64,000 nt of DNA from Flavisolibacter ginsengisoli DSM 18119. Its GTDB lineage: Bacteria > Bacteroidota > Bacteroidia > Chitinophagales > Chitinophagaceae. Positions 44,823-53,402 of this stretch are shown here, piece by piece. Below the pieces are notes generated by a model. That model was not told where the DNA came from, ran no database searches, and saw only the letters and a program-made list of their open reading frames with translations. Within the stretch, counting starts at the first letter, position 1, and the number at the start of each line of letters is the position of its first letter. The stretch lies in contig NZ_FQUU01000002.1 in assembly GCF_900129295.1 (NCBI RefSeq), positions 258,488 through 322,487 of the forward strand. The letters run 5' to 3'. The position numbers and the translations under genes are program-made.

Positions 44823-47216
44823 ATGAAGAAGGTTTTCTTGTTTTTTGCATCAGCCGGGCTCATAGCCACTGCAAATGCACAAAACATTCAAAACAATCCA
44901 GGCTCAAATCATGCCAACAAATTTGAGCAAATGGGTACTAGCCTCCCGACTCCAAATGAATACAGGACGGCAAGTGGAGCTCCGGGACCTAAGTACTGGC
45001 AACAACGTTGTGATTACGATATCAAGGCAACCCTTGATGAAAAAAATCTTAAATTGACTGGCAGTGAAACGGTAACTTACTTTAACAACTCTCCTGATGT
45101 TCTTACCTATTTATGGTTACAGTTGGATGAGAATCAGCATTCCAAATCTAAAAATGCTAATTATCAAAACAGTAATAGCATGCCTCAAAATGCCACTTTA
45201 CAGCAAATAAAGGCAATGGAGGATAACAATAAGGAAAATGAGTATGGAGTGAACATTGTTAAATTATCTGATGCCACAGGTAAATCGCTAAAGTATACAG
45301 TAAATAAAACGATGATGCGTGTGGACTTACCTGCGCCTTTAAAACCAGGCCAGAAGTTCATATTCACATGTGACTGGAATTATAAGATTGCCGACCGTAT
45401 GACTTTAGGTGGTCGGGGTGGATATGAATATTTTCCTGAAGACGGTAATTATTTGTTCACTATGACCCAGTGGTACCCGCGTCTTTGCGTGTATAGCGAT
45501 TTCCAGGGTTGGCAGAATCACCAGTTCACAGGCCGTGGAGAATTCGCCCTGACCTTTGGAAACTTCAAGGTTCAAATGACAGTACCTGCAGATCATATTA
45601 TTGGATCAACAGGTGAATGCCTGAATTACCAGCAGGTTTTAAGTCCTTCACAATATAGCAGGTGGCAAAAAGCTCAAACTACAAAAGAGCCAATTGAAGT
45701 AGTAACCCTCGCTGAAGCAACATCTGCTGAAAAACAAAAAAGCACTAAAACAAAAACCTGGATATTTAAGGCAGAAAATGTAAGAGATTTTGCCTGGGGT
45801 TCTTCAAGAAAGTTTGTTTGGGATGCAATGCCAACAACTGTAGAAGGCAAAAAGATCATGTGTATGAGCTTTTACGGAAAAGAAGCCTATGGTTTATACC
45901 GTAAATTCTCTACCAAAGCAGTAGCACATACCATCAGGAGTTATTCTAAATTCACTATACCTTACCCCTACCCTGTAGCCCAAAGTGTAGAAGCTGCAAA
46001 TGGAATGGAATATCCAATGATATGTTTCAATTATGGCCGGACAGAAAAGGACGGCACTTATAGCGAGAATACCAAATATGGAATGCTGGGTGTAATCATA
46101 CATGAAGTAGGTCACAATTTCTTTCCTATGATTGTGAATAGTGATGAACGCCAGTGGAGTTGGATGGATGAAGGTCTTAATACATTTGTAGAATACCTCA
46201 CAGAAGAACTATACGACAATAAGTTTCCTTCTCGTCGCGGACCAGCCTTTACCATTACAGATTACATGAAATTGCCAAAAGACCAGTTGGAGCCTATTAT
46301 GACCAACTCAGAAAACATTATTGGTTTTGGTCCAAATGCTTATAGTAAACCTGCCACCGGTCTTAATATTTTGCGAGAGACAATTATGGGACGCGAATTA
46401 TTTGATTATTCATTTAAAGAATACGCCCGTCGTTGGGCATTCAAACATCCAACACCAGCTGACCTTTTCCGCACAATGGAAGATGCCAGCGGGGAAGACC
46501 TTGACTGGTTTTGGAGAGGATGGTTCTATAGTACAGATGCAACTGATATCTCGCTTGATTCGGTAAAATACGCCCGTGCTGTAGCCTCTAAAGAATTGCC
46601 AGCCAACAGACGCCGTGGAGGTAATGAAAGCAATATGCAATCCTTACCAAAGCCTGTTGTTAATTCTTTTGATGATATTTCCAAGATCAGGAACCGCCAG
46701 GATCCAAATATTAAATTCCAGACAGATGTAGATACCTCTCTCCGTGATTTTTACTGGAGATATGACAGGGGACTGGAACCTTATGATTCTACAAAATATG
46801 AGGTAGCCTCTAGTGGACCTAATGTAGAAGTTTTGAATGATGCTGAACAGCAGGAAGTGGCCACAAAATATTTCTACGAATTAAGCTTTACCAATAAAGG
46901 TGGTCTTGTAATGCCAATCATTATAGAATGGACGTTTAAAGATGGATCTAAAGAAGTGGACAGGATACCAGCACAGGTATGGCGACTGAATGAAAACCAT
47001 GTTACCAAGTTCTTTATGAAAAATAAAGAGGTAGCCGGTATCAAATTAGACCCAATGCGCGAAACAGCAGATATTGATGAAAGCAATAATTCCTGGGGAA
47101 ATGTTCAACAGGAACCTTCAAAGTTTGCTGTATTTAAAGCCAAACAAGGAGCAGCCCGTGGTCAAAGCCAGGGGATCAATCCTATGCAAAAAGCAAAAGA
47201 AAAGAAAGATTTCTAA
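44823..47216 (+). CDS. M1 family metallopeptidase (second copy)
   Basis: This 797-residue secreted aminopeptidase has signal peptide KKVFLFFASAGLIATANAQ. It carries NGMEYPMICF (the GAMEN-like motif) and the zinc site HEVGHNFFPMIVNSDERQWSWMDEGLNTFVEY. No barrel-like C-terminus is seen; the tail is Lys/Gln-rich (QGINPMQKAKEKKDF). It follows HupE/UreJ and probably acts outside the inner membrane. It is a different paralog of the M1 peptidase at 2307 and closes with a strong terminator. Confidence 0.95.
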   Translation: MKKVFLFFASAGLIATANAQNIQNNPGSNHANKFEQMGTSLPTPNEYRTASGAPGPKYWQQRCDYDIKATLDEKNLKLTGSETVTYFNNSPDVLTYLWLQLDENQHSKSKNANYQNSNSMPQNATLQQIKAMEDNNKENEYGVNIVKLSDATGKSLKYTVNKTMMRVDLPAPLKPGQKFIFTCDWNYKIADRMTLGGRGGYEYFPEDGNYLFTMTQWYPRLCVYSDFQGWQNHQFTGRGEFALTFGNFKVQMTVPADHIIGSTGECLNYQQVLSPSQYSRWQKAQTTKEPIEVVTLAEATSAEKQKSTKTKTWIFKAENVRDFAWGSSRKFVWDAMPTTVEGKKIMCMSFYGKEAYGLYRKFSTKAVAHTIRSYSKFTIPYPYPVAQSVEAANGMEYPMICFNYGRTEKDGTYSENTKYGMLGVIIHEVGHNFFPMIVNSDERQWSWMDEGLNTFVEYLTEELYDNKFPSRRGPAFTITDYMKLPKDQLEPIMTNSENIIGFGPNAYSKPATGLNILRETIMGRELFDYSFKEYARRWAFKHPTPADLFRTMEDASGEDLDWFWRGWFYSTDATDISLDSVKYARAVASKELPANRRRGGNESNMQSLPKPVVNSFDDISKIRNRQDPNIKFQTDVDTSLRDFYWRYDRGLEPYDSTKYEVASSGPNVEVLNDAEQQEVATKYFYELSFTNKGGLVMPIIIEWTFKDGSKEVDRIPAQVWRLNENHVTKFFMKNKEVAGIKLDPMRETADIDESNNSWGNVQQEPSKFAVFKAKQGAARGQSQGINPMQKAKEKKDF

Positions 47217-47233
47217 GCTATAATTCCATAAAC

Positions 47234-47264
47234 AAAAAGACCACCCCGAGGGTGGTTTTTTTGT
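47234..47264 (+). terminator. Terminator after the second M1 peptidase gene
   Basis: Stem ACCACCC (47240-47246) and GGGTGGT (47250-47256), flanked by A5 and T7 runs, 18 bases after the stop. Confidence 0.85.
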
Positions 47265-47311
47265 TTCAATTAGAATAGAATGAATTTATCAGGTACTATT
47301 TTACTTTGTGT

Positions 47312-47752
47312 CTAAAATTTCCATTCTGGCAGAAGCATTATTTCTGATAGCGATTCGCCCCTCTTTTCCCATGCTATAGTAAAAAGTCCATTAGTGATGA
47401 CAATAAAATTTACCGGAACACTCATGTTATAGCGCAAAACCTGCTGAAGCACATTTTCATTCAAACTTACCTGTGGAGCCTTACACTCTATCATCATCCA
47501 TGGCTTATGGTTAGCATCATAAACTAAAACGTCAAAACGCTTTTTTAATTCATTCAGTTGTATTTCCTTTTCTACAGCTATTAATGAAGAAGGATACCCT
47601 AAACCCTGTACAAGGTAATTTATGAAATTCTGACGAACCCATTCTTCTTCTGTCAAGAGCAGCCATGATTTACGTATAGCATCAAAAACGAAGCGCTTTT
47701 CACCCTCATTTCTGATACTGAATTGCGGCTCAGGAAATTGAACTGCTATCAT
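47312..47752 (-). CDS. HsdR_N-like PD-(D/E)XK nuclease-fold protein
   Basis: This 146-residue protein corresponds to the type I restriction enzyme R-subunit N-terminal domain family (HSDR_N_2). The conserved catalytic residues are visible as KKRFDVLVYDANHKPWMMIECKA (Asp, then Glu-Cys-Lys). No ATPase, methylase or specificity subunit is present nearby, so this is a stand-alone nuclease-fold protein, not a restriction system. It is divergent from the AMP nucleosidase gene with only 30 bases between the two ATG codons. Confidence 0.88.
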   Translation of the reverse strand: MIAVQFPEPQFSIRNEGEKRFVFDAIRKSWLLLTEEEWVRQNFINYLVQGLGYPSSLIAVEKEIQLNELKKRFDVLVYDANHKPWMMIECKAPQVSLNENVLQQVLRYNMSVPVNFIVITNGLFTIAWEKRGESLSEIMLLPEWKF

Positions 47753-47756
47753 GCAT

Positions 47757-47764
47757 CAAACCTA
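47757..47764 (-). promoter_or_regulatory. Candidate -7 element TAGGTTTG, predicting a near-leaderless transcript
   Basis: Minus-strand TAGGTTTG fits TAnnTTTG and ends 4 bases before the ATG of the HsdR_N-like gene (47752), so the transcript start would fall at or next to the ATG. Confidence 0.4.
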
Positions 47765-47782
47765 ATCATTAAATTCGTAGCC

Positions 47783-48553
47783 ATGAAGACTAAAGATGAT
47801 ATCGTTCACAATTGGCTGCCGAGATATACGGGACAGCCCCTTGAAGATTTTGGAAAGTATATATTACTTACAAACTTCAGTAATTATGTACAACTATTTG
47901 CAAAATGGCATGATGTTAAGATAATAGGTACTGATAAGCCAATGCAATGCGCTACGGCAAATGGTATTACAATTATAAATTTTGGTATGGGTAGCCCTAC
48001 AGCTGCAACTGTAATGGATCTTTTAACTGCCATTCAACCTGAAGCAGTATTATTTCTTGGAAAATGCGGAGGCCTGAAAAAACGAAATAAATTGGGTGAC
48101 CTCATTATACCTATTGCAGCAATAAGAGGTGAAGGAACATCTAATGACTACTTCCCAATGGAAGTTCCCGCCCTTCCAGCGTTCGCATTGCAAAAAGCCA
48201 TTTCAACTACCATCCGTGAATATGAGGTAGACTACTGGACTGGCACTGTATATACTACCAACAGGAGGGTTTGGGAACATGATGAAGAATTCAAGGAATA
48301 TCTCCAAAAGATCCGGGCTTATGCTATTGACATGGAAACGGCTACTATCTTTTCAGTGGGTTTTTATAATAAGATCCCAACCGGGGCATTGTTGTTAGTC
48401 TCAGATTCGCCCATGACCCCAGAGGGTGTTAAAACCGAGGAAAGCGATAAAAAAGTAACCGAGCAATTTGTAGAACGACATATTCGTATAGGTATAGATT
48501 CATTAAAGCAGTTGATCAATAATGGACTCACTGTTAGACACCTTCGTTTTTAA
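47783..48553 (+). CDS. amn: AMP nucleosidase (short form)
   Basis: This 256-residue enzyme hydrolyses AMP to adenine and ribose-5-phosphate. MKTKDDIVHNWLPRYTGQPL begins the family; ANGITIINFGMGSPTAATVMDLL is the phosphate/ribose site, LFLGKCGGLK and MDMETATIF the nucleobase site, and LVSDSPMTPEG a final conserved loop. It is the short Bacteroidota form lacking the regulatory N-terminal domain of E. coli Amn (484 residues). ATG 47783 was chosen; the frame extends upstream to 47723, but that part is only an open-frame extension overlapping the divergent gene. Confidence 0.9.
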   Translation: MKTKDDIVHNWLPRYTGQPLEDFGKYILLTNFSNYVQLFAKWHDVKIIGTDKPMQCATANGITIINFGMGSPTAATVMDLLTAIQPEAVLFLGKCGGLKKRNKLGDLIIPIAAIRGEGTSNDYFPMEVPALPAFALQKAISTTIREYEVDYWTGTVYTTNRRVWEHDEEFKEYLQKIRAYAIDMETATIFSVGFYNKIPTGALLLVSDSPMTPEGVKTEESDKKVTEQFVERHIRIGIDSLKQLINNGLTVRHLRF

Positions 48554-48562
48554 TTACTGCAC

Positions 48563-48940
48563 ATGAAACTATCAATCTTCCTCGTAGTTATTTTCTCCAC
48601 CTGGTCATGTAATACAATGAAACATGCCAGTAGTTCCTGCTTTAAGGGCAGGCTGGAGATCAAAGGAGCTTGTATGAACTATACTATAAAGCTGCTTCAA
48701 GGTGACCTTGATACAACTCTTATAGTAAAAAGCTGGATAAATGAAAGTACAGGGAGATCTTATTCAAATGTATTTGCATTAGGTAGCAGGTGTTCGTTCC
48801 CAGGGGATATACGGGAAGGGCAGGAATTTTATTTTGTCCTTGATACATCTACTGTGCAAAATTGCGCAGTATGTATGATGTATTATCCTGTTCCTTCCAA
48901 ACAATTATCTATTAAGGTGCTTCCGGAAGCATGCAAATAA
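48563..48940 (+). CDS. Small Cys-rich exported protein, 125 aa
   Basis: The protein begins MKLSIFLVVIFSTWSCNTMK, a signal that could be a lipoprotein sequence with Cys 16. Seven more cysteines lie in the mature part, some paired (CFKG, GACMNY, SRCSFPG, NCAVCMM, EACK), which suggests disulfides or metal binding in the periplasm. Family not recognised. It starts 9 bases after the AMP nucleosidase stop and its end overlaps a start-like ATG of the ABC gene, so the three may be one transcript. Confidence 0.7.
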   Translation: MKLSIFLVVIFSTWSCNTMKHASSSCFKGRLEIKGACMNYTIKLLQGDLDTTLIVKSWINESTGRSYSNVFALGSRCSFPGDIREGQEFYFVLDTSTVQNCAVCMMYYPVPSKQLSIKVLPEACK

Positions 48941-48948
48941 GTTATTTG

Positions 48949-50637
48949 ATGAATCCAATTATTAGCATTCGTGATCTGTCTATTGATTTTGTGAAGGAAG
49001 GGGAAACAACCCAGGCCGTTAAACACATTTCATTTGATGTGCATAGGGGGGAAATTGTTGGCATTGTTGGAGAAAGTGGTTCTGGAAAATCTGTCACCTC
49101 ACTTTCCATTTTACAACTTCTGCCTGCGCCACCTGCAAAATATCCCAATGGTGAAATCTTATTTTCCCAGGAGGGGTTGGAGATTGTAGACTTGCTACAC
49201 TGTTCCAAAGCATCTATACAGGAGATCAGGGGACATAGGATCGGAATGATATTCCAGGAACCTATGACTTCACTCAATCCAGTAATTACCTGTGGCAAGC
49301 AGGTGATGGAAGCTTTACAGGTTCATAAAAAAATATCTTTTGCTAAAGCAAAACAACAAACTATTGAATGGTTTGAAAAAGTAAAATTACCTGACCCTTT
49401 GACTACTATTAATAAATATCCCCACCAATTAAGTGGTGGCCAGAAGCAAAGGGTTATGATCGCCATGGCCATGTGTTGCAATCCTTCACTACTAATTTGT
49501 GATGAGCCCACCACCGCATTGGATGTCACTGTTCAAAAAACCATTCTATCTCTGATCAAAGAACTGCAGCAGCAACAAAACATGGGTATTATATTTATTA
49601 CTCATGACCTTGGAGTTGTAAAGGAAATAGCCGACAAGGTGATTATAATGTATAAAGGTGAAATAGTTGAACAAAATTCTACAAGCAATATATTTTTACA
49701 CCCTGAACATCGCTATACAAAGGCACTGATTGCCTGTCGCCCGGCTTTGCATTCAAAAGGAGAAAAACTTCCCATAGTCAGTGACTTCATGGAGAAGAAA
49801 AAAGAAAATGTCATTTCTAAGCAACCTGCTTCAGTAAGCATTCCAAAAAAGGAAATAGTCATGGAGGTGAGAAACCTGGTGGTTCAATATCCTTCCCGTA
49901 GTAACTTTTTGGGTAAAATAAAAAGCCATTTTACAGCGGTAGATCATGTCAGCTTTACTATCCTCAAAGGTGAAACTTTAGGTTTGGTTGGTGAATCAGG
50001 ATGTGGAAAAACAACACTTGGACGGACAATTTTAGGGCTTATTGAGCCTACCGGTGGAGAAATACTTTATGATGGAAAGAATATCACTCACTTAACTAAA
50101 GATGAGATCAAACAACTAAGGAAAGATGTGCAGTTAGTATTCCAGGATCCTTACTCTTCTCTTAATCCTCGCCTTACAATTGGGGCAGCCATAGCAGAAC
50201 CCATGAAAATTGCGGGTCTGCACCAGGACAGCCATACCAGAAAACGCCAGGTAGCTAAACTTTTAGACCAGGTCAATCTCTCGGGAAAAGTTGCAGATCG
50301 CTATCCCCACGAATTCTCAGGTGGCCAAAGACAACGTATAGTAATTGCAAGAGCATTAGCTTTAAACCCCAACTTCCTTGTTTGTGATGAATCCGTTTCG
50401 GCGTTGGATGTAAGCGTTCAGGCCCAGGTATTGAATCTGCTAAATGAATTAAAGAATGAACTGGGGCTAACATTATTATTTATTTCTCATGACCTTTCTG
50501 TGGTTCGTTTCATGAGTGATCGAATCATGGTGATGCATAAAGGCAAAATTGTAGAAGAAGGCATTTCGGAAAATATTTACAATAATCCCCAAAATCCATA
50601 TACTCGTGAATTATTGCAATCAGTGCCTGGTACCTGA
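48949..50637 (+). CDS. ABC transporter ATP-binding protein with two fused ATPase domains
   Basis: This 562-residue protein carries two ABC ATPase domains in tandem. Domain 1 (about 5-250): Walker [12 protein letters not shown], signature LSGGQKQR, Walker [12 protein letters not shown]. Domain 2 (about 300-560): [30 protein letters not shown]. Both carry the oligopeptide-type C-terminal extension ([17 protein letters not shown] and [16 protein letters not shown]). This DppD-DppF-type fusion (as in YejF/GsiA) powers peptide uptake with a permease pair; no permease or binding protein is encoded nearby. Start ATG 48949 follows the preceding gene; the frame is open from an earlier ATG at 48931 that overlaps it. 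Confidence 0.93.
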   Translation: MNPIISIRDLSIDFVKEGETTQAVKHISFDVHRGEIVGIVGESGSGKSVTSLSILQLLPAPPAKYPNGEILFSQEGLEIVDLLHCSKASIQEIRGHRIGMIFQEPMTSLNPVITCGKQVMEALQVHKKISFAKAKQQTIEWFEKVKLPDPLTTINKYPHQLSGGQKQRVMIAMAMCCNPSLLICDEPTTALDVTVQKTILSLIKELQQQQNMGIIFITHDLGVVKEIADKVIIMYKGEIVEQNSTSNIFLHPEHRYTKALIACRPALHSKGEKLPIVSDFMEKKKENVISKQPASVSIPKKEIVMEVRNLVVQYPSRSNFLGKIKSHFTAVDHVSFTILKGETLGLVGESGCGKTTLGRTILGLIEPTGGEILYDGKNITHLTKDEIKQLRKDVQLVFQDPYSSLNPRLTIGAAIAEPMKIAGLHQDSHTRKRQVAKLLDQVNLSGKVADRYPHEFSGGQRQRIVIARALALNPNFLVCDESVSALDVSVQAQVLNLLNELKNELGLTLLFISHDLSVVRFMSDRIMVMHKGKIVEEGISENIYNNPQNPYTRELLQSVPGT

Positions 50638-50715
50638 TTGAAACTAAGAAAATAGTTTGCAGAAAGTAATGCCATAAATATCAGAATTCAAAAAATTATT
50701 ATATAAGTCTTAGTA

Positions 50716-50753
50716 GATATTTATAAAAAACTGGCCGGTTTTTTATAAATATC
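50716..50753. repeat. Perfect 16-bp inverted repeat upstream of the queA leader promoter
   Basis: GATATTTATAAAAAAC (50716-50731) is followed by a 6-base loop TGGCCG and the exact complement (50738-50753). The A6...T6 stem around a GGCC centre may be a bidirectional terminator for the ABC gene, which ends 79 bases upstream; being one base from the -7 element TATTTTTG at 50755, it could also be an operator. Confidence 0.8.
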
Positions 50754-50754
50754 T

Positions 50755-50762
50755 TATTTTTG
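50755..50762 (+). promoter_or_regulatory. Promoter -7 element TATTTTTG of the queA leader
   Basis: TATTTTTG followed by CGGCC is the extended -7 pattern and predicts a start near 50766, about 153 bases before the queA ATG. No TTG at the expected -33 position is seen; the 16-bp palindrome occupies that place. Confidence 0.6.
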
Positions 50763-50765
50763 CGG

Positions 50766-50900
50766 CCTTTAAGCCAAATGACCTTCCCCGGTGCCGTAAG
50801 ACCGAGGTGTAAATGTTAAGGGTTATAAGCACAAGGATATTCCCTGGCTTCCCCTTCTCTTGCCCCTGCACACTGCCCCGATCAAGTCCGAGGCTATACA
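50766..50900 (+). ncRNA. Candidate structured RNA in the long leader of queA
   Basis: This stretch is clearly richer in G+C than its surroundings and folds into a rod by eye: AGCC (50772-50775) with GGCU (50892-50895), GAC (50780-50782) with GUC (50886-50888), GUGU (50807-50810) with ACAC (50870-50873), AAGGG (50818-50822) with CCCUU (50852-50856), AAGC (50827-50830) with GCUU (50847-50850) and AGG (50834-50836) with CCU (50843-50845). A side hairpin CGGU/ACCG (50789-50792 with 50801-50804) lies near the 5' end. A long imperfect rod with an internal bubble recalls 6S RNA; identity is not established. Two short frames inside (13 codons from 50778, 41 codons from 50813) are probably not genes. 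Confidence 0.4.
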
Positions 50901-50918
50901 TAAATACTAAAATAGTCC

Positions 50919-51968
50919 ATGAAGCTTTCACAATTTAAGTTTGACCTTCCCTTAAATCTAATTGCCCAACATCCTGCTAAAAAACGTGAAGATGCCCGAA
51001 TGATGGTTGTACATCGTAAAACGGGACAAATCGAAAACAAATTATTTAAGGATATACTCGAGTACTTCGATGACAAAGACGTTTTTACTGTAAATAATAC
51101 AAAGGTTTTTCCCGCAAGAATGTATGGCCGTAAAGAGAAAACAGGCGCAAAAATCGAAGTATTCTTATTACGTGAGTTAAATAAAGAACATCGTCTCTGG
51201 GATGTAATTGTTGATCCCGCAAGAAAGATACGCGTAGGCAACAAATTATACTTTGGCGATACCGAGGAACTGGTGGCTGAAGTAATTGATAATACTACTT
51301 CACGTGGTCGTACCATCAAGTTTCTTCATGAAGGTTCTGAAGATGAATTCAGGCTGGTTCTAGAAAAATATGGAGAAACCCCATTACCAAAATATATCAA
51401 GCGCAAGCCGGATGAGGAAGACCGCGAACGTTACCAGACTGTTTATGCAAAGCATGAAGGTGCTGTAGCTGCCCCTACCGCAGGGCTGCACTTTAGCCGC
51501 GAACTTATCAAGCGTTGTGAGATCAAGGGCATCCGCTTTGCCGAGGTAACCCTCCACACTGGCCTAGGTACTTTCCGTCCTATTGAAGTTGAAGATCTCA
51601 GTAAACATAAAATGGATGCCGAATATTACCGTATTGAAGATGCTGCCTGCAATATTGTAAATAAGGCAAAAGAAACGAGTCATCGGATCTGTTCTATAGG
51701 CACTACAACAATGAGAGCACTGGAATCTTCAGTAACTGCACAAAAACTTTTAAAACCTTCAGAGGGATGGACAAATATATTTATTCATCCTCCTTACGAC
51801 TTTAATATTGCGGATTCATTAGTTACCAATTTCCATCTTCCAAAAACAAGTTTGTTGATCATGACCTGTGCATTTGCTGGTTATGACCTTACAATGGAAG
51901 CTTATAAAAAAGCAATTAAGGATAAATACCGCTTCTTCAGTTATGGTGATGCCCTGCTGATCGTTTAA
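50919..51968 (+). CDS. queA: S-adenosylmethionine:tRNA ribosyltransferase-isomerase
   Basis: This 349-residue enzyme makes epoxyqueuosine in tRNA by transferring the ribosyl group of SAM to preQ1. Signatures are [21 protein letters not shown] at the start, [68 protein letters not shown] and [18 protein letters not shown]. Length is typical (about 345). It is read from a promoter 153 bases upstream through the structured leader, and it ends in a terminator shared with the convergent lysC. Confidence 0.96.
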   Translation: MKLSQFKFDLPLNLIAQHPAKKREDARMMVVHRKTGQIENKLFKDILEYFDDKDVFTVNNTKVFPARMYGRKEKTGAKIEVFLLRELNKEHRLWDVIVDPARKIRVGNKLYFGDTEELVAEVIDNTTSRGRTIKFLHEGSEDEFRLVLEKYGETPLPKYIKRKPDEEDRERYQTVYAKHEGAVAAPTAGLHFSRELIKRCEIKGIRFAEVTLHTGLGTFRPIEVEDLSKHKMDAEYYRIEDAACNIVNKAKETSHRICSIGTTTMRALESSVTAQKLLKPSEGWTNIFIHPPYDFNIADSLVTNFHLPKTSLLIMTCAFAGYDLTMEAYKKAIKDKYRFFSYGDALLIV

Positions 51969-51985
51969 CAAGTTTTGATATAATT

Positions 51986-52014
51986 AAAAAAACCTCCTTA
52001 TTGGAGGTTTTTTT
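51986..52014. terminator. Bidirectional terminator between queA and lysC
   Basis: Perfect 12-bp stem AAAAAAACCTCC (51986-51997) with GGAGGTTTTTTT (52003-52014), loop of 5 bases. Confidence 0.88.
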
Positions 52015-52036
52015 ATTATTTCCTTATAATTTATTT

Positions 52037-53356
52037 CTACAATCCAAACAAACCACTGTTTAATTGTTGCAACACTTTTTTCTTTTCATCAGCTGCCACA
52101 AGCACAGAAATATTGTGTATACTTCCGCCATAGGAAACCATGCGAACATTAACATTAGCCAGGCAGTCAAAAACTTTCTTTAGGGTATTGGCATCGGATG
52201 CTATCTCATTTCCCACAATGGAAACAATTGTTTGATTTCTGTCTACTGCAACCGTACTGAATACTTCCAACTCCCGAATAATATCAGGTAGTGAAGTTTG
52301 ATTATCTATCGTCAAAGAAACAGCTACCTCTGAAGTAGTAATCATATCAATGGGTGTACGATATTTTTCAAACACCTCGAAAACCTTTCTCAAAAATCCA
52401 TACGCAAGCAGCATCCTGCTACTCTTAACATTAATGGCAATGATCCCATCCTTGGCAGCAACTGCCTTAACACCTTTGGAGGCTGCTTCCTCAGCTATTA
52501 ATGTTCCTTTTGCAGATGGTGCCATGGTATTTAAAAGCTTTACAGGCACCTTATACTGTTGTGCAGGCCATATGGAAGCAGGGTGAAGAATTTTAGCTCC
52601 AAAATAGGCCAACTCCGCAGCTTCATCAAAGCTCAATTGTTCAATGGGAACAGTTTTATTTACAATCCGTGGATCATTATTATGCATCCCATCAATATCT
52701 GTCCATATTTCACACACGGAGGCCTTGATAGCTGCTGCTATCAGAGAAGCACTATAATCGCTTCCGCCCCTTTTCAAATTGTCAACCTCTCCTTTTGAAT
52801 TCCTGCATATGTAACCCTGGGTGATAAATAAAGACTTCTGTCCAAATTGCTTTAAAAGCCTGTTCAACTTTTCTCTGATCACTTCCACCTGTGGTTCATC
52901 ATTTGCATCAATGCTCATGAACTCCAGTGCAGGCAGCAATTCATGGTCTATTCCCTTCTCCGATAAATAAACACTGAATAATTTGGTGGAAAGCAGCTCG
53001 CCCTGCGCCAGGATATCCTTATTGAGCGCTTCATTATAAGATATGCGTAATATAATATTGAGGAACTCAAAATGCTCCTTTAAAATATTCTCAGCCTTCT
53101 GTATTGAGACTGGCTGTTTAACCAATTCAGCAACGAATTTTTTATATTGATCTTCTAATTGGTCAATCTTGCTTTTTGCTAACTCCTTATCTCCATTGGA
53201 TAAAGCAGTTCCTATTTCTACCAAAGCATTTGTTGTTCCTGAAACAGCACTGAGTACTACAATCTTTGGCTCATTATCAGTGGTGATAAGAGTGGCAACA
53301 TCATGCATACGTGCCGGCTTACCTACAGAGGTACCACCAAACTTCATTACTTTCAT
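52037..53356 (-). CDS. lysC: Aspartate kinase
   Basis: This 439-residue enzyme phosphorylates aspartate, the first step to lysine, threonine and methionine. MKVMKFGGTSVGKP opens the catalytic domain, GGSDYSASLIAAAI, WTDIDGMHNNDPRIV and AAELAYFGAKILHP mark the substrate and ATP site, and two ACT domains (about 300-439; VFEVFEKYRTPIDMITTSEVAVSL, SIVGNEIASDANTLKKVF) form the regulatory part for end-product inhibition. It stands alone as a monofunctional enzyme, not fused to homoserine dehydrogenase. Its promoter lies 23 bases upstream. Confidence 0.95.
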   Translation of the reverse strand: MKVMKFGGTSVGKPARMHDVATLITTDNEPKIVVLSAVSGTTNALVEIGTALSNGDKELAKSKIDQLEDQYKKFVAELVKQPVSIQKAENILKEHFEFLNIILRISYNEALNKDILAQGELLSTKLFSVYLSEKGIDHELLPALEFMSIDANDEPQVEVIREKLNRLLKQFGQKSLFITQGYICRNSKGEVDNLKRGGSDYSASLIAAAIKASVCEIWTDIDGMHNNDPRIVNKTVPIEQLSFDEAAELAYFGAKILHPASIWPAQQYKVPVKLLNTMAPSAKGTLIAEEAASKGVKAVAAKDGIIAINVKSSRMLLAYGFLRKVFEVFEKYRTPIDMITTSEVAVSLTIDNQTSLPDIIRELEVFSTVAVDRNQTIVSIVGNEIASDANTLKKVFDCLANVNVRMVSYGGSIHNISVLVAADEKKKVLQQLNSGLFGL

Positions 53357-53379
53357 TTCCTAAAACCTTTATTTGGCCG

Positions 53380-53387
53380 CAAATATA
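53380..53387 (-). promoter_or_regulatory. lysC promoter -7 element TATATTTG
   Basis: Minus-strand TATATTTG followed by CGGCC is the extended -7 pattern; predicted leader about 20 bases. Confidence 0.65.
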
Positions 53388-53402
53388 GGCCTACCAATTT
53401 TT

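Noticed and set aside
47312-47752. HsdR_N-like gene as part of a restriction-modification or defence island
   Set aside because: No methylase, specificity or helicase subunit and no other defence or mobile genes are nearby.
50778-50938. Two short frames in the queA leader (13 and 41 codons)
   Set aside because: The longer one is Pro/Ser/Cys-rich, overlaps queA out of frame and is better explained by a GC-rich structured RNA.
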